A stretch of 64,000 nt of DNA from Siphonodentalium dalli. Lineage: Eukaryota; Mollusca; Scaphopoda; Gadilida; Siphonodentaliidae. This document shows positions 11,690 to 25,075 of the stretch, one piece after another. The stretch lies in the NCBI GenBank assembly GCA_032622095.1, contig CP136067.1, positions 38,793,549 through 38,857,548 of the forward strand, read 5' to 3'. The translations under genes were made by a program, and so were the position numbers. Each line of letters opens with the position of its first letter. Within the stretch, counting starts at the first letter, position 1. The notes under the pieces were generated by a model. It was not told the DNA's origin. It did not search any database and worked only from the letters and a program-made list of their open reading frames with translations.

Positions 11690-12870
11690 AATTCATTGGG
11701 CTGACTTGACGGATTTGTCCTTTAGTCGCCGATTGCCACCACACTTATACAAAATCATCCCCATGGTATGAGGAGTTTAATGGTGTGGCTTTTATCTGTC
11801 AAATGTGGCCTCATTCGAGTCAGGGTTGCATTGAAAGGGACAGGGGCACCAAAATTGATGCACAATTTTTTTAGCGCCAATTTCCACCAAATTGATACAC
11901 GTTCTTATCCATGAGACAAGGAATCTAATCGTGATTTAAAGACGCCATAGTGGTGCTGTTTGGGTGAGAGATGGAGAGGGGAGGGATTTGCACCAAATTT
12001 GATAAAACAATTGTTTAGTCGCCGATTATCACCAAACTTATAAACAATCATCTCCATGATATCAGGAGTGTAATCGTGTGGTTTAAGGATGTCACAAGTG
12101 GGGCCATTCGAGTCAGTTGTGTATATAGATGAGAGGTACACAAACAATTATATCTATATGTTTAGTGCCGATTTCCACCAGATTGATACATATTCTTCTC
12201 CGTGATACGAGGAATCTTATCGTGCGGTTTAAATACACCAAATTGGTGCCATATGGGTGAGAGATATGGGGACCTTAAATTTGATACGAATTTGTATACT
12301 CGCCAATGTTCACCATTTTCATATATATGCATCTCTAATCTCTAATGAGTCTTAGTGTGTGCAGCTGAGTCCGAAATAGGGACGGGAGGGTCACCAAAAC
12401 TGATACAAAATATTGTTAGTACCAATTACCATCAAATTCAGACACGTTCTTCTCAAATGATACAAGAAATAAAATCGTGCTGTCTGTCTTTTTGTCTGTC
12501 TGTGTGCGTTCTATATATAACTTCATGCCGTACAATCGAGATGGCACCAATGCGTTCTAAGAGGGGTAACTTTTTACAAGGAAGATAATGGTGCGGGTTA
12601 AAATTTTCTAAAATGACGCTGTTGGTGGGAGGGGAAATTTTAAAAATATGGTGAAATAGTTTTGTCGCTGATTTCCACCAAACGAATACATAATTACCTT
12701 CGCAATATGGCGTTGTTCGAGTCAGCGTTGCATCAACAATTGATTTAATAAACCAAATTCCACCAAATTCATACACGTTTTTCTCTAATGATATACCATG
12801 AATTAAATCACATTTGGTGTCGTTTGCATCACGGATGGCGAGCGTGTTATATACAGTCACCAGGACATCT
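11690..12870. repeat. diverged tandem array, unit about 190 bp
   Basis: Six or so copies of a unit containing 'tagtcgccgattgccacca' and 'aaattgatacacgttcttctc' followed by 'catgatatcaggag(t)ttaatcgtg' and 'ggtgccattcgagtcag'. Copies differ by substitutions and short gaps. ORFs here follow the repeat. Confidence 0.75.
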
Positions 12871-14045
12871 CCATATCATTTTAAGTAGTTGGGCGTTCAC
12901 ATTTCACAATCCCGACATATGGTGACCCACATAAGTCACTTGAACAATTATATCTTCTTAACAGTCATATTTATATGGGAATGGCAATCAAGGCATTCAC
13001 ACAATGAGCTAGCAAAAAGAGATAACTAGAAGAAGCATTAAACGTATATTTATCATTATATTGAAGAGATACATATATTCGTGCAAACTGAGAGACCTCG
13101 AACCGTCAGAGGATTGCATATATATAATAAAAAATATTTTTAGTCTGTTCCATTCAATACAGTTTCCACTAAAAGTTACAATTTGTCAAGAGATATGGAA
13201 GGCCTGTTCAAAAATAGTGGTCACAGTGTGCAGTCAAATATAGTTTCTTCTGATATACAAGAAAATGCAGTTAGTAGCACAATACTTTTCAGGACCCTAC
13301 CAATACTGACATCTGATAAGGGTTTTAGAACAGACTCATCGACTGACATAAACAACTCAAAATCTCGCTCTGTGCCTGGCACATGTAGCTGATATATTTC
13401 TGCAGCAACATTTCGTTCAAACTAAGAATATTTAGCCAATATATAGCACCTTGAACAAAGGAGCACCTGGAAATTTCTTTGAAACATCTGTATCTTCATG
13501 GAGATATGATAGCCAGGTGTCCTCGAGATCTTAGTCCAACCCACTAGATTGATTGTTACATCTCAATATGTAAAACCCAATTATCATCTTTTATCGAACT
13601 AATGTGTTTATGATGTTCATGTATCATATTATAACGTCTAATGTATACGCAGTTGTAAATAAATAAATACTTCATTATTGGTGGAACGGATTAATCGCGA
13701 TAAACAGAATGACAATTGACAAGGTGAGCCACTACTTATATTCCATGACTGTAATAATCATGTTTTGTGATGCTATTTGAATATACAATTTATGAGAAAA
13801 CGTATAACACTTTAAGCAAGAGCATTCTCTATTCCCAACAAATATCCACAGCATACATTAACCTGGGCAACGCCGGGTAACCCTGCTAGTGGTACATATT
13901 ATTGAATATTTCGCACTTGGCGCTTTGTGAATCAGCAAAAAGATCCACCGTGTGTTCTCCCCACATACCACCAAGATATTCAAATATATCTTGACTGATA
14001 CACCAATTATCGGTGTCTTTAAATTTACTCAAAGCATCTGCTTTT
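12871..14045. other. no gene seen; repeat-tail fragment at 13861-13890
   Basis: Mostly unique AT-rich DNA. The stretch 'cctgggcaacgccgggtaac' followed by 'cctgctagt' at 13861-13890 has the look of a transposable-element end often seen in invertebrate genomes, but I cannot name the family. Confidence 0.35.
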
Positions 14046-14660
14046 TAGCTCACATGAGACGAAGTCTCCGGTGGAGCTATAGTCATCACTCCTCGTCCGT
14101 CGTCCGTCCGTCACTCCCTCCGCCCGTCCGTCCGTCCGTCCGTCAAGAATCAACTTCTCGTCCCAAACCGTAAGACGTAACGTGTTCATAATTGGTGTGG
14201 ATGTTCCCTAGGTGAATCACATTCAGATTTGTTCAAATGAGGTCATTGGGTGAAATAGTTGTGAAAGCAGGGCCATAACTCTATTCGTCCATAGTAATTC
14301 TTAGAACGACTTCTTTTACTGAACTATAAGGCCGTATGGATTCATATTTAGTGTGGATGTTCCCTAGATGACTCACATTCAGATTTGTTAAAATGAGGTC
14401 ACCAGGTTGATTAGTTGAGAAACCAGGGTCATAACTCTATTCCTCCATAGTAATTCTTAGAATGACTTCTTCTTTTGAACCATTTGACCGATTTAACTTA
14501 CATTTGGTATGGAGAGTCCTTGTGTGACTGGAGTACAGGTTTGTTCAAATGGGATCACTGGGTCAAATGGGACAGAGCCAGGGCCCAGGGACATAACTCT
14601 TAAAAAAATTAATTCAAATCCTCGTTTTAAACCCTTGCCCCAAACCCCCCACCACCACCA
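14046..14660 (+). repeat. interspersed repeat, copy 1
   Basis: Starts 'gctcacatgagacgaagtct' then 'ggtggagctatagtcatcac' and a (CGTC)n tract, followed by diverged internal repeats containing 'gttccctaggtgaatcacat' and 'cataactctattc'. The same layout returns at 15867. Family unknown; this style is common in bivalves. Confidence 0.7.
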
Positions 14661-14994
14661 CTGCATGTCCCTGCCACCCCATACCAGATCCCTGCAAGGT
14701 TCATCCCATTAAAATTATTACACTTTAGTTATATGACATGCCAGGAACTGACCAGCCTTTATTATCACAGTGTTCACAGCTGTTTGTCCAGTCAATATAA
14801 AGTAATTAACTTTTATCTCAATATCCACATTTATCAGGCTAAGAGAGAAAGAGATGTGAATGAAATTTAATCCTATGTGTTTACAGCAATCTCAAATACA
14901 ATTCTAACTGTTTGACAGTTTACACATTTTATAATAGTATTAGTATGAACCATGTCATTACCAGAGCTATGCTGGTACAGCAATAAAGACCCTG

Positions 14995-15555
14995 CACCAG
15001 TGTATTCTCCTATATATAAGAGAATACACTGGGGTTCAAGATCAAGGACATATTGTTAGGCCAATATAGTCAGACATCCAAATAAATCACACATGACCTA
15101 TTCTCGCAGGGATGTCCCCACATATGTTTGGGGAGGGGGCAAATTTCTCAGATTTGTTCATTGAGATGTAATTGTTTTTCCAAAACCAATTACATATACT
15201 AAAATAAAATGAATATAAAATAATAGACCATTGATCAAGAGAAATCAGCTCCCAGTTTTAATATTTGTCCAATATTTATTATTTTACAACAAGGTACTAG
15301 TATCATGCCAGTGCATTGTCTTATATATGCGAGTGCTCCATAGGTAGCCTCACCTAAGAGAATGCACTGGCTTTCAAGGTTAAGGAAATATTGCTAGGCA
15401 AATGTAGACAAGCTTAAATAAATAGCAGATGTCCTATTCTTGCAGGGATGTCCCCATGGGTTGAGGGGTGGAATTAGCAGATTTGTTAAATGAGATGTAA
15501 TTTGTTTTCTCAAAATTAATTATTTAGACTAAAATGAATATAAAATAGTAAACTA
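14995..15555 (+). repeat. two direct copies of a hairpin-headed repeat
   Basis: Copies at about 14995-15235 and 15308-15555 share a head that folds on itself (CCAGTG-cattctcttatatat ... atataagagaatgCACTGG), then 'caaggtcaaggaaatattg', 'gcagggatgtccccat' and 'gagatgtaatttgttttc'. Relatives of the hairpin head occur at 36550-36700, 49950-50000 and 50520-50640. Confidence 0.65.
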
Positions 15556-15866
15556 CTTAATTTTTTAACCCCCAGATTACATTATATAAAATATATGCCA
15601 TATTATATACCATTTGAAAGAGCAAGCTCCAAACATTGTATTATCAACTTATCCAGTATAATAAACTGTGTACATGTTGTTTTTATTGAGTTGCCAAAGA
15701 GTTTTGTCATCTAGATTGTAGTAAAAAGCTAAATTATTTTCAATGCAGGGGTATAACTCTATATATTAAAGATGGAGTTCTTCCCCTTCCATTAAAAAAG
15801 TTTGAATTCTGTTGCATTTTGGGATCCAAAGGGGGGGGGTCATTATATAATTTCAATAGTTTTTGG

Positions 15867-16640
15867 CTCACCTGAGACAAAGTTTCTGGTGGAGCTATAG
15901 ACATCACTCCTCGTCCGTCCGTCAACAATTCTTTAAACTTCTCATCTGGAACCATAAGACCGTATGGGTTCATAGTTGGTGTGGATATTGCCTAGGTGAC
16001 TCACATTGTTCAAATGAGGTCACTGGGTCTAATGTGGGCAGGGCCAGGGACATAACTCCAAAAAATATTAAAAATTGCAAGTGAAGTCTGACATTTTTAT
16101 AAACATTTCCTGGAGAGAGATCTGCTAGAGGTCATTAATTCCCAATTACAACATCAATCTATCATATGTATTGTTCAAACTTTCAACAGGACATATAACT
16201 CTCCCGCACCTACCACTTCACCAGAACATATTTGGCAAACTTGAAAAGTGTTCTTTGACAGAACCACCAACTCTATTTAGTTCACATTTAATATTGAGGC
16301 TCCTTTGGTGATGTATGATTCAGATTTGCTTAATCAGGATCACCAGGTCAAGTAGGTGCAAGGCAAGCTACATTACTCTTTCTCTCCATAGTAATTCATG
16401 ATACATATTCTATGCAAGAATGAAATGGCCTATTTTGCTTATATTTGGTAGGAAATTACCTTGGGTGACAGATTTGTGAAAATGGCATCACAAAGTTGAA
16501 TAAGGGCATTGTCAGAGACATAACTATTTCACAACATAGTAATTCTTAAAATATGTATGGAAGAGCCAAGAAATAGTTGGCTTATTTAGCATGGAATGTT
16601 CTTGTTTGACTGCAATACAGATATTTTTAATGGGGTAACC
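15867..16640 (+). repeat. interspersed repeat, copy 2
   Basis: Second copy of the repeat at 14046, in the same orientation, with 'ctggtggagctatagacatc' and a shorter CGTC tract followed by degenerate 'cataactc' units. Confidence 0.65.
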
Positions 16641-16733
16641 TTGAAAAATAGGACAGTTTCCTTCTTAATATGCTTCCTTCACAAGGACCTTCAGGTCTAT
16701 TTTATAAAAAGGTGCTTGTGAGATTGGAAATTT

Positions 16734-19355
16734 TCAACAATTGGGAAAGTTTGAGATGTCAATTGTGTAATTCCAACCTAAGACTTGGGAGTCTGGAGCC
16801 CAGTCGGGAGGTGCCTTGTTGGGGGGGGGGTGATCAGTAGTGTACAGTTGGTAATTTGGCCACATATCCTGTTTAGATCTACTTCTTTTAAAGTGATTAT
16901 GAAAAGTTCTGACTGTTGTGCATGGTCTCCAGAGTCCCAGTCTTATTAGTCTTTGCAGGCTGGTGAGCGACCCCACAGTCATTGACTGTCTCGTTGATTT
17001 TCGTTTCGCGGTTACCACTCTACTTTGAGTGCGATGCTGAATTTTTCACAAATTGTTTCAACATCCAAAGCGATATTATGGAGTTCCAAAACTTTGCTAC
17101 CAGATGGGATTATGAAAATTAAATTTCTATTGTCTGTTTTGAACTTAACACGGCATCCACTAAATGTGGTCCGAAATACTCCAACGCGCGACCCAACGCC
17201 TCGGCTTCTCTCCAATTCGAACTCTTGTTTGATTCGAATGGTTTCCATCGTCCAACGAACTCGTTTCCATCACTGGAATTACATGTATGCAAATCTGCAT
17301 TTGAACTCGAATTTTCAATCGCTAAACGCGGAGCGCTGTCGGCGGTTCGAACATGTCCACGATCATCAGATACACCGCACGCGCCTTAGTCGGAATTAAC
17401 ATTTCCGATGTCGCCATAAGCTGGCTTTCCAATGGGAAAAAACCCACATGGAAACTAAAAAAGAGTGTCCGACCTGTGACTCACCAACTGGTCACCGGAA
17501 ATAAACTTTCCACTGTCGCCATAAACTGACTTCTTTGTGTTAAAAAACCGAAATGGGACGTTAAAGTTTTCCACTCCACCATGCTCGTGATGCTCACTAT
17601 GCTCTGATGTAGCATACAATTTTCCGAAATTGGACCGCGCATTGTCAAATTTACTGACGTGCGCTCCGTAACCTGTCCCAGAAGCATCACTGTGTATTAC
17701 ATAATCAAAAGATAATGTGTCAAAATTAGATAAATTTAATTTTCTCAAGTTGTCTTTCCAATACAACAATTATGTAAAACCTTCGCTGTTAATGTTAACA
17801 AAACATTCCCAGGTTTGTCTCTCGTTAATGATATCATGCAAAAATCTGCTATGAAGACAAACCGAAGTTCCCACTACAGTTTTAAAAGATACAATTTGGC
17901 CAACCAGGCTACTGAAATGCCGCACTTATCAAATACCGCATATTTCATGTGTTAAAACAGTCAAACCTTGTAATAAATGTCATGTCCCAATATATGCCAA
18001 GCCAAGTAATGGTATGGCTTGGTACCCAATTGCATTTGTCTTCCGCAATAATGAAACCGAATTTATGTAAATCTGATTTCAGTGTCAAACTCAGTTCTAC
18101 AGCTTCGTCAACACTGTAGGTACCTGCGATTCCGTCGTCCAAAAACATTAGACGGATCCCTTGTGATCTGCAGTATTTAACCAATTCACGCACTACTTTG
18201 GAAAAAACTAATCCGGCCGAACATAAACCGAATGACAAAACGTTAAAAACGTAATATTTGACCCGTTTTCGCCCTTGTTGTCTTCCAAAAATCAACTGAA
18301 TCCGAAATAATCTCTCTGACTGTCAACTATAGACAGATGATGATAAGCACTTCAAATGTCAAACGATATTAAAAAATCGCCTTTCTTGAATAGAGTACAT
18401 GCTACGTATGCATTTTCATAACGGAAGTGTTGTTTTGTAAACAAATAGATTAATATGTCTACAATCCAAAACCAAACGCTTTTTCCATTTTCGATTCAAT
18501 GCGACTGTTAAAGGATTAACCACACGTGGTGAGGCTTCAACTTCTGATACAGCCTTTGCTTAAAAGCTTTTGAATATCATCTCCAACAAAATCACGATCT
18601 TCCCTCGCTGATTTGTTGTTTTTCAAAATGATTCCACTGGGCTTGGATACAAAAGGAATGACATAACCCGAATCAATTATTCACAGAATTTCTGAACTTG
18701 CCCAAATTTCCCGCAGTTTAACCCTCCCACTGCAGCCCACTGGGGTAATAACCTCAATTGTTGGTGGCCATACGATTTGCTCTGGCTTAGAACGATTAAG
18801 GTCGTCATTTCTCAATTCAAATGAAAATTTATAAGTAAACTACTTATCTTATTAGCAGCACGCCACTGACGCCCACAACCGTTTCTCGTCATCAGAATCG
18901 GCCGTCAAATGATTCCTTGTATATTCCGTGACGGTTTTCCAGCCTCCCTCTGTGGAGTCGGCGATTAGGATATGTTTCTAACGGGATTTAACTAACTGAA
19001 TACCTTCAGCATCCAGCTCCCTTGAACGTTCTAGAGCCACGGAACTTTCTTGTATCTCGCCAAGCTCGTGATCGACTTCGTAGAACTTTTCCAGCACTTT
19101 GGTTCCATGTGAATATTGTTCCCCGTCTCCATCCCGCTTGAATTCGTGGGACTCTGTCCTTAAACTTTCTATCTTTGACAAATGAACATTCGAAATATCC
19201 TTCTGACTCTCCTGCATCGATGCCTTGAAATTTCCTAGCTCCGACGTAAGAAGTGTCCGTAAATCGGACAACAAACCAGCTTGACTGGCTTCGCAAGTTT
19301 CCTCGACCTGCGATTTTATGAAAGCTTGGATGTGAACGCTCGGTGGTTGCGACAC
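16734..19355 (-). pseudogene. DIRS-like retrotransposon remnant (gag, reverse transcriptase, RNase H)
   Basis: The gag-like start (19355) runs through FKRDGDGEQYSHGTKVLEKF and a stop at 18978 into KHILIADSTEGGWKTV and TADSDDEKRL, a pattern of DIRS-type first ORFs. The reverse transcriptase follows in pieces: SGYVIPFVSKPSGIILKNN, KGCISEVEASPRVVNPLTVA, KKRLVLDCRHINLF, KGDFLISFD, then YYVFNVLSFGLCSAG, IRLMFLDDGIAG (FLDD catalytic box) and VPSHTITWLGIYWD. RNase H shows HSDASGTGYGAHVS (17769-17455), continuing as KFKTDNRNLIFIIPSGS (17248-17012). Many frameshifts and stops break it. I saw no tyrosine recombinase or terminal repeats, so it is truncated at the 3' end. Confidence 0.85.
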
Positions 19356-19720
19356 TTAAGAGCGCGTTCACTGGAATGACCTGAAAACATTCGGCCCTGC
19401 ATAACACGGACCAACACAACTCAGTTGTTGAACGAGTAATCATTCGGAAACGTCCGAACAATCAGCAGGATTACTACTCGACATGCCTGTCGAAAAAGCT
19501 TTCCATTAACCTTCATCTGCCGTGAAGACAGCAATTTTCCTCTATACGCTGTAACGCGAAAAATCATATTTATACAAAGGTAGGAATACCGATCAGGCAG
19601 GAACACGATTCAATAAATGTATTCTCAAGCCAAGCCAGAACGTCACCGAAATTATCACAGTTATACCATAATCCTAATTAATCACAATCATAACTAGAGG
19701 TCAGATTCCATGGAATCAAA
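19356..19720. other. no gene seen
   Basis: Flank of the DIRS remnant. ORFs on the minus strand here are out-of-frame shadows of gag. Confidence 0.4.
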
Positions 19721-20317
19721 TATACTTCCATGGTATCCCCAATTACATGTGTGTGTCATGCGTATAGGTGTGTTCCTCTTCATGCGAATGCATATTGGTG
19801 CTTTGTGATCTGATGGTGGATTTGGATTGACATTTCTAAATTAGATATATATTCTAAACGTTTATGTCGTTTGGTTCGACCCAGCTCGGATGATTGATGG
19901 CAGTCTAATGCATCATCGTCCTGACCAACTGAGCCACCGTCCACCCCAGCCAGGCGCTCAGTTCTATTCGGTATGGATACATATAATGGCTAATTAGAAC
20001 CCCTCCCCATGACACCCAAATCACGTTCAACAGTCACCAAATTTGGCGTGTGTGATTATATTGTAATCTACATGTAGATAAAAAGAATATAAAGCATATT
20101 GATGTACCATAACTCTGTTACTTCGCATTTTATTTGAGAAATCTTTCAGTTTCGGATTCAGAATCTGTTAGAAGTTTTAATGGCGGAGGAAAGACCGTTT
20201 GGTTAATTAATACCACATGTGTCTCAGTGGGTCATCGCTACACGGAGCCGTTAGCGTCTGTGATAGAGAGTTAACTGCGATTGAGAGTTAATTCTATCAC
20301 AATCGATAATGCTAGCT

Positions 20318-21330
20318 GAGCGTTTACCCGTCCGCTCTAAACACCAAAAAATCGCACTAATGTTGTCCGTATATATGACCAAACACATGCACTGTTCAAA
20401 ATATAAAACACTTCATTCGCGATTTTCCATTTGTTTTCCTTTTACGAGTTTCGGTGGAATTTGCCAAATGGCTCGACCCTCCCTGGGGCGTACGCACTCT
20501 ACGTCGGGCATGTTCCTTTCATAGTAGAGCAGACCTATGGTATGTCGTTATACCTGCTCATGCACTAGCCTTGCTCCTTGATAAGCCCATTTCAATTTGG
20601 CGTTAAGAAGAGTGCGTTTGAATTTGTGTAATATATATCACCAGTTAAAAACGTTACACGCTACCAGGAATAAACGGTCCACTCTAAAACTTATACAATC
20701 ATACTAAAGGTGTACGTGGATACTTCTAACCACGTCCACTCAATGTTTGATTTTTAAAGTAATTTTCTCCATTTGTTTTCGGTGGAATATGAACCCATGC
20801 CGACGCAAGCTCTCCGTTGAGCAAGTTGCATTTATAGTAGAACGGTCAAATTTCGGCGGCGTACCTACAGTATACCGCCGTACATGCTCCTGAATTAAAC
20901 TCGCTCCTTCATTGGCTCGTTTGGATTTGGGGCTAAAATAGGTTAGTGATAGATTGCTTAATAATACGTATTTATGTTATATAGCATTGTCACGAGTAAA
21001 CCGTTCCCTCTGAAAATTAGAAAATCGCACTCTTGATGCGCGTGAACACTACCCATAAGATGCATGAGTCAACAAAATTGTATCTCGATGTTCGAATTTT
21101 TCCCCTTTGCGATTTTCGGTGGATTTTCCAAAAGTTTCAACCCACACCGACTCGCACTCTCCGTTGGGCAGGTTGTTATTAGAGTATAGCGGTCAAACTT
21201 TGGTGGCATACATGTGTACCTTTAGTATGCACAGGTACCTGCTATGGCATTACCTTGCTTTTACATTAGCCCGTTTGGATTTGGCGGGGAAATTAGGTGA
21301 AATTTTTCCGTTCATCGTATAGCAAAAAGG
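20318..21330 (+). repeat. three diverged tandem copies, unit about 335 bp
   Basis: Copies start near 20318, 20670 and 20997. Each has 'ccgctctaaa', 'atcgcactaatg', 'gattttcggtgga', a 'cgcactctccgttgggcat' type stretch, 'tagagcggtcaaa' and 'gcccgtttggatttggcg'. Divergence is high, so the array is old. Confidence 0.7.
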
Positions 21331-21446
21331 CCTGGGAGTAAAAAAAACCTTTAAGTGGTTTATTCGGGTCCGAATCACTCTTCCCATTCGGAATATGCCA
21401 TAAAAAACCCTCTGTTTTCACATCCTGGTGTATGGTGTTTGCTCAT

Positions 21447-21960
21447 CTATGGCGATAACTCCGCAGGGAATGGGCGGACAAAATTATGATGCCCGTGGCC
21501 AGTTGGGCATGCCGAGGTCTGCATATGGTCCAAATTTGAATGCCCTGCTCCTCATAATTTCCGAGATAGTAAAATGACATTTTTTTCAGATAAAGGGAGA
21601 TATCTCCTCGAGGAAAACGCGGACAATATCCATTATAGGACAATTAGTTAGAACTCGTTAGCCCCAACATACATAATGTTTTTTAATTTGCTACGCCTCA
21701 TACTTTCAGATATTAAGGCGCCGAAAATGTGTCCAGTATAATAAAAATAATATTGAAAAATAATCGTAAAAGGACAATAACTCCGTAAATAAACGTTGGA
21801 CCCAAATACCGATAGCTTCATTTTCAGTGGCCCTTAGATGCCTACATTCGCTGAAGATTTTGCGTTCATACTGCCATTCGTTTCTGAGTATTTCCAATTA
21901 AACGGAAAAATGCCTCAATAGAAAAACAATATACTTCCTTGGTTACACCATGGAAGTATA
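21447..21960. repeat. dispersed repeat ending in a 31-nt hairpin, copy 1 (empty site)
   Basis: Contains 'gcgataactccgcaggg', 'gcccgtggccagttgggc' and 'gaaaacgcggacaatatcc', and ends in a hairpin whose arms are TATACTTCCTTGG and CCATGGAAGTATA (21930-21960), followed by CTAAT. The reverse complement of the end matches TATACTTCCATGG at 19721, so 19721-21960 may be one element with these termini. A hairpin followed by CTAA-T is Helitron-like, but copy 2 lacks CTRR, so that reading is weak. Confidence 0.65.
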
Positions 21961-22109
21961 CTAATAGGTAAAATCATGAGCTGATAGAATCGCAGTTTAG
22001 GAGCACAAAATGTTAAATAGTGTGAGTATATGTTGTCCCGGCATGTGTATGTTGATTTGAAGTGTTTGGTGTGACCCCACCCCTGCTTCGAAATTGGGTG
22101 ACGGGAATA

Positions 22110-22420
22110 AGAAATTGTCAACTCCGATGCAAAAAGCGAAATTTGAGGGCCCGCATCTTCGTTATTTTTCAATGGATTTGAAAATTGTTTTCAGATTTGT
22201 GATCAGCTGCTTTCGTAGTTTGCATAATTTTCATCTGATTTGGAGACGAATAACATTTTGCTTATTAACAAGCATATGGGTCCAAATTTCAAACTTCGAG
22301 GGCCGAATTCTCCGCCATTTCCGACGGATTTACGATCTGTTTTCAGTTTCGTGATTAATTTGTATGGTAGATGTTATGTTCCAAGTTTCATCTGATTCGG
22401 AGACTAAATAAAGTTTGGTA
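22110..22420 (+). repeat. short tandem repeat block, unit about 150 bp
   Basis: Two to three diverged copies with 'aaatttgagggcccgcatct', 'gtttcatctgattcggagac' and 'ctgttttcagtttcgtgat'. The 86-codon ORF over it is not supported as coding. Confidence 0.5.
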
Positions 22421-22870
22421 CCATGAACCACCCCTCCCCAGACCCACAATACTGAACCGACACTGGCAAAAGTTGGCACACACCGAGCACTATTTAGTTT
22501 GGATGCTTGAACGTGTGTTACTATCTCCTATGTTTGTCCATTTTAAAGGAGATACGGCGCCAAGCCGATTGCCTCCAAAATACATTTTTTGAGGGCCCAC
22601 AACTCGGGTATTAGTACTCAGATTTCAAAAATCTTTCGTAGTATATGATCATCTTTACCCAGTGAAGCCATACACCTAAATAGTGGAGTTTCGTAACGAT
22701 TTTATTTTAATTTGCCCCCACCCCACCCCATTGTAAATATATGAGATCGACCCTGTCCAGGTTTCGTCTTGGCACAGAACAGACAATGACCAAGAGGACT
22801 ATGAAAACCAAATGCAGTTATCTGGAATGATACGAGATGACAGCTGAGTACAATGAATTCGAGATTTGCC

Positions 22871-24023
22871 TCTCTATAGGCGTAACTCCGCAGGGAAAGG
22901 CCGGACAAAGTTTTGATGCCCGTGGCCAGTAGGGCATGCCGAGGTATGCATTTGGTCAAAATTTGAATGCCCTGCTCTTCATAATTTCCGAGATAGTAAA
23001 ATAACATTTTTCAGATAAGGGATATAAGCTAGCAATACACGATTTCTGGCCATTTTGAGGGGGGTACTGTATTACAACCTTCTGCTGCACCATGGTCATT
23101 GATAAACAGCACATGAGTGTTTGGTTACAAGATACAGAAATGGTCAGAGAATAATGCGCCTGTCTTTTGGAAACAATTGCATCATCACAAGTTGAATTAA
23201 CTCCCTTAGACAGATTTTTTTAAATCTTCATTTTAGTCATTTGTTTAACCGAAATTGGCCGTTTTCGGTCGCATATCTAACCACGACAGAGCAAATGTCA
23301 GTCTATAGTCACCTTATGAGCTGATAGACCCGAGATATATGTCAGATATATTGAAAAATAAAAAAAAAGTTATTGTAGCAATTTTGAAATTTTTTCTTAG
23401 AAGTGCAGACGACTGTTTTCAAGGGAGAGAAATCGAGCTGTTTTCCGGTGGAGTACCACACAGAGCTGGCCGACATCAGATTCCAAAAACATACTTCGTA
23501 TTCAAATATCATCCCTTTTTGTATACCATGGTACCTTTATAAAACAATTAAACCATCAAACCATTACTCCCAGGTATAACAGAGGCTAAACTGACAGTTA
23601 TAGCCCGCATATGCTTAAAATCATATTTTTCAGCCCTCCTACAAGCCATGAAATCGTGTATTGCTACCTAACTCCTGGAGGAAAACGCGGACAATATCCA
23701 TTATAGGACAATTAGTTAGAACTCATTAGCCCCAACATACATACAATTTTTTAATTTGCTACGCCTCATACTTTCAGATATTAAGGAGCCGACAATGTGT
23801 CCAGTATAATAAAAATAATAATAATGAAAAATAAGGGCGATAACTCCGTAAATAAACGTTTGGCCAAAATCCCGATACCTTCATTTTCAGGGCCCTTAAA
23901 TGCCTACATACGCTGAAGATTTGGCGTTCATACTGCCATTCGTTTCTGAGTATTTCCAATTAAACGGAAAAATGCCTCAATAGAAAAACAATATACTTCC
24001 TTGGTTTAACCATGGAAGTATAC
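22871..24023. repeat. dispersed repeat with terminal hairpin, copy 2, interrupted by a MITE
   Basis: Matches 21447-21960 in two parts (22871-23027 and 23669-24023), with the same terminal hairpin (TATACTTCCTTGG / CCATGGAAGTATA) at 23992-24022. The interruption is the TIR element described next. Confidence 0.75.
23028..23668. mobile_element. 641-bp non-autonomous DNA transposon, PIF/Harbinger-like MITE
   Basis: Ends are perfect 17-bp inverted repeats TAGCAATACACGATTTC and GAAATCGTGTATTGCTA (each preceded outwardly by GC or CC), flanked on both sides by TAA. The related copy at 21447-21960 has no insert at the matching place, so the element inserted after the host repeat was duplicated. A three-base TAA duplication fits PIF/Harbinger. 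The 67-codon ORF inside (23339-23542) has no transposase motif. Confidence 0.8.
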
Positions 24024-24114
24024 ATATATGTTAAATTAGAATTCATACAGCTGATTCATAAACATAATTTGGAACTGGAATGTAAAAATTCAGGCATAAT
24101 TAGAATTGCATATT

Positions 24115-24190
24115 TTAATTGAGGTCCGTATCAGCCAGGGTCCGTATGAGCCATGGTCCGCAAGAGCCAGGTTCCGTATAAGCAGCATAC
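24115..24190 (+). repeat. short repeat, unit about 15 bp
   Basis: Four copies of variants of 'ggtccgtatgagcca'. Confidence 0.6.
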
Positions 24191-24429
24191 CCCTTAGTCC
24201 CATTGGGACAAATAAAACAATAGTGTCATTATTCTCAATTACGTCAGATGTAAAGCTATCAACCCGAATTGACGGTTTATCTGTTCCCAACTCTTACCAA
24301 GTACTAGCAGATATGTAGGGACATAAGGAAGGCGACATGATTTTAAAAATACTAGGCTCATTTTAATCTCAAACAGTATATATACGACTCGGCTGTAGAG
24401 CAATATACATTGTTATATTTTCCACACAC

Positions 24430-24610
24430 AAAAAAAGCGTTGTAATTACTACGGTTTATTTCACTACAGTGTTTTACCACTCAACGTACAACAGTCGTTT
24501 TGGTTTGTAAAACTATCGTAATCATGCTGTGATAACCATAGTAAAATAAACGTATTCGGTGAACACCATAGTAATAACCACAATTAAGTATGACATTTTA
24601 CTGTAAGTAT
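24430..24610. repeat. segment rich in CCATAGTA / TACTACGGT words
   Basis: Short words related to ACCATAGTAA and the reverse complement occur in both orientations without fixed spacing. Resembles the block at 26110-26540. Confidence 0.4.
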
Positions 24611-24944
24611 ACTTATTATTGATTTAGACTGTCAGTCGCCAAATTCAAATAGTTCATAGAAGTACCTGTATGCTAGTAGCATTTGATATATTTAGTGATG
24701 GACAGTTTCAGTCATGTATTATGCACATATACAACATGACTCAGTCACAACTCACCAGGAAGAAACCCGATCATAGTCATTACCTGGTTTCGAACTGTCG
24801 AATACAAACATAGCATGTTCGGGTTTCTTATTATTCGAAATCAGAGTGTCTAGAAAATATTCTAGCATTGTGCCACATCAGTCATATGGTAGCGCTAGCA
24901 CTCGCAAATACACACTGGCTGCATGGCAGTCAAGTCATAAGGAA

Positions 24945-25075
24945 AACAATTCATTTAGCTAATTAAAATTTAATTAACTAAATTAAATTAAATTTTATTA
25001 AATTTTATTAAAAAACAAATTTAATTAACTAAATTAAATAAAATTTTAATTTAATTATTGGTAGTTATGTGATAT
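24945..25075. repeat. TTTAATTAA-saturated AT block
   Basis: Almost entirely built of AATTAAATT / TTTAATTAACTAAATTAA words. A run of about 17 C follows at 25190-25206. Confidence 0.6.

Noticed and set aside
18870-18900. CTGATGACGAGAAAC on the minus strand, resembling a minimal hammerhead
   Set aside because: It lies in the conserved gag-like coding stretch TADSDDEKRL of the DIRS remnant and has no stem II.
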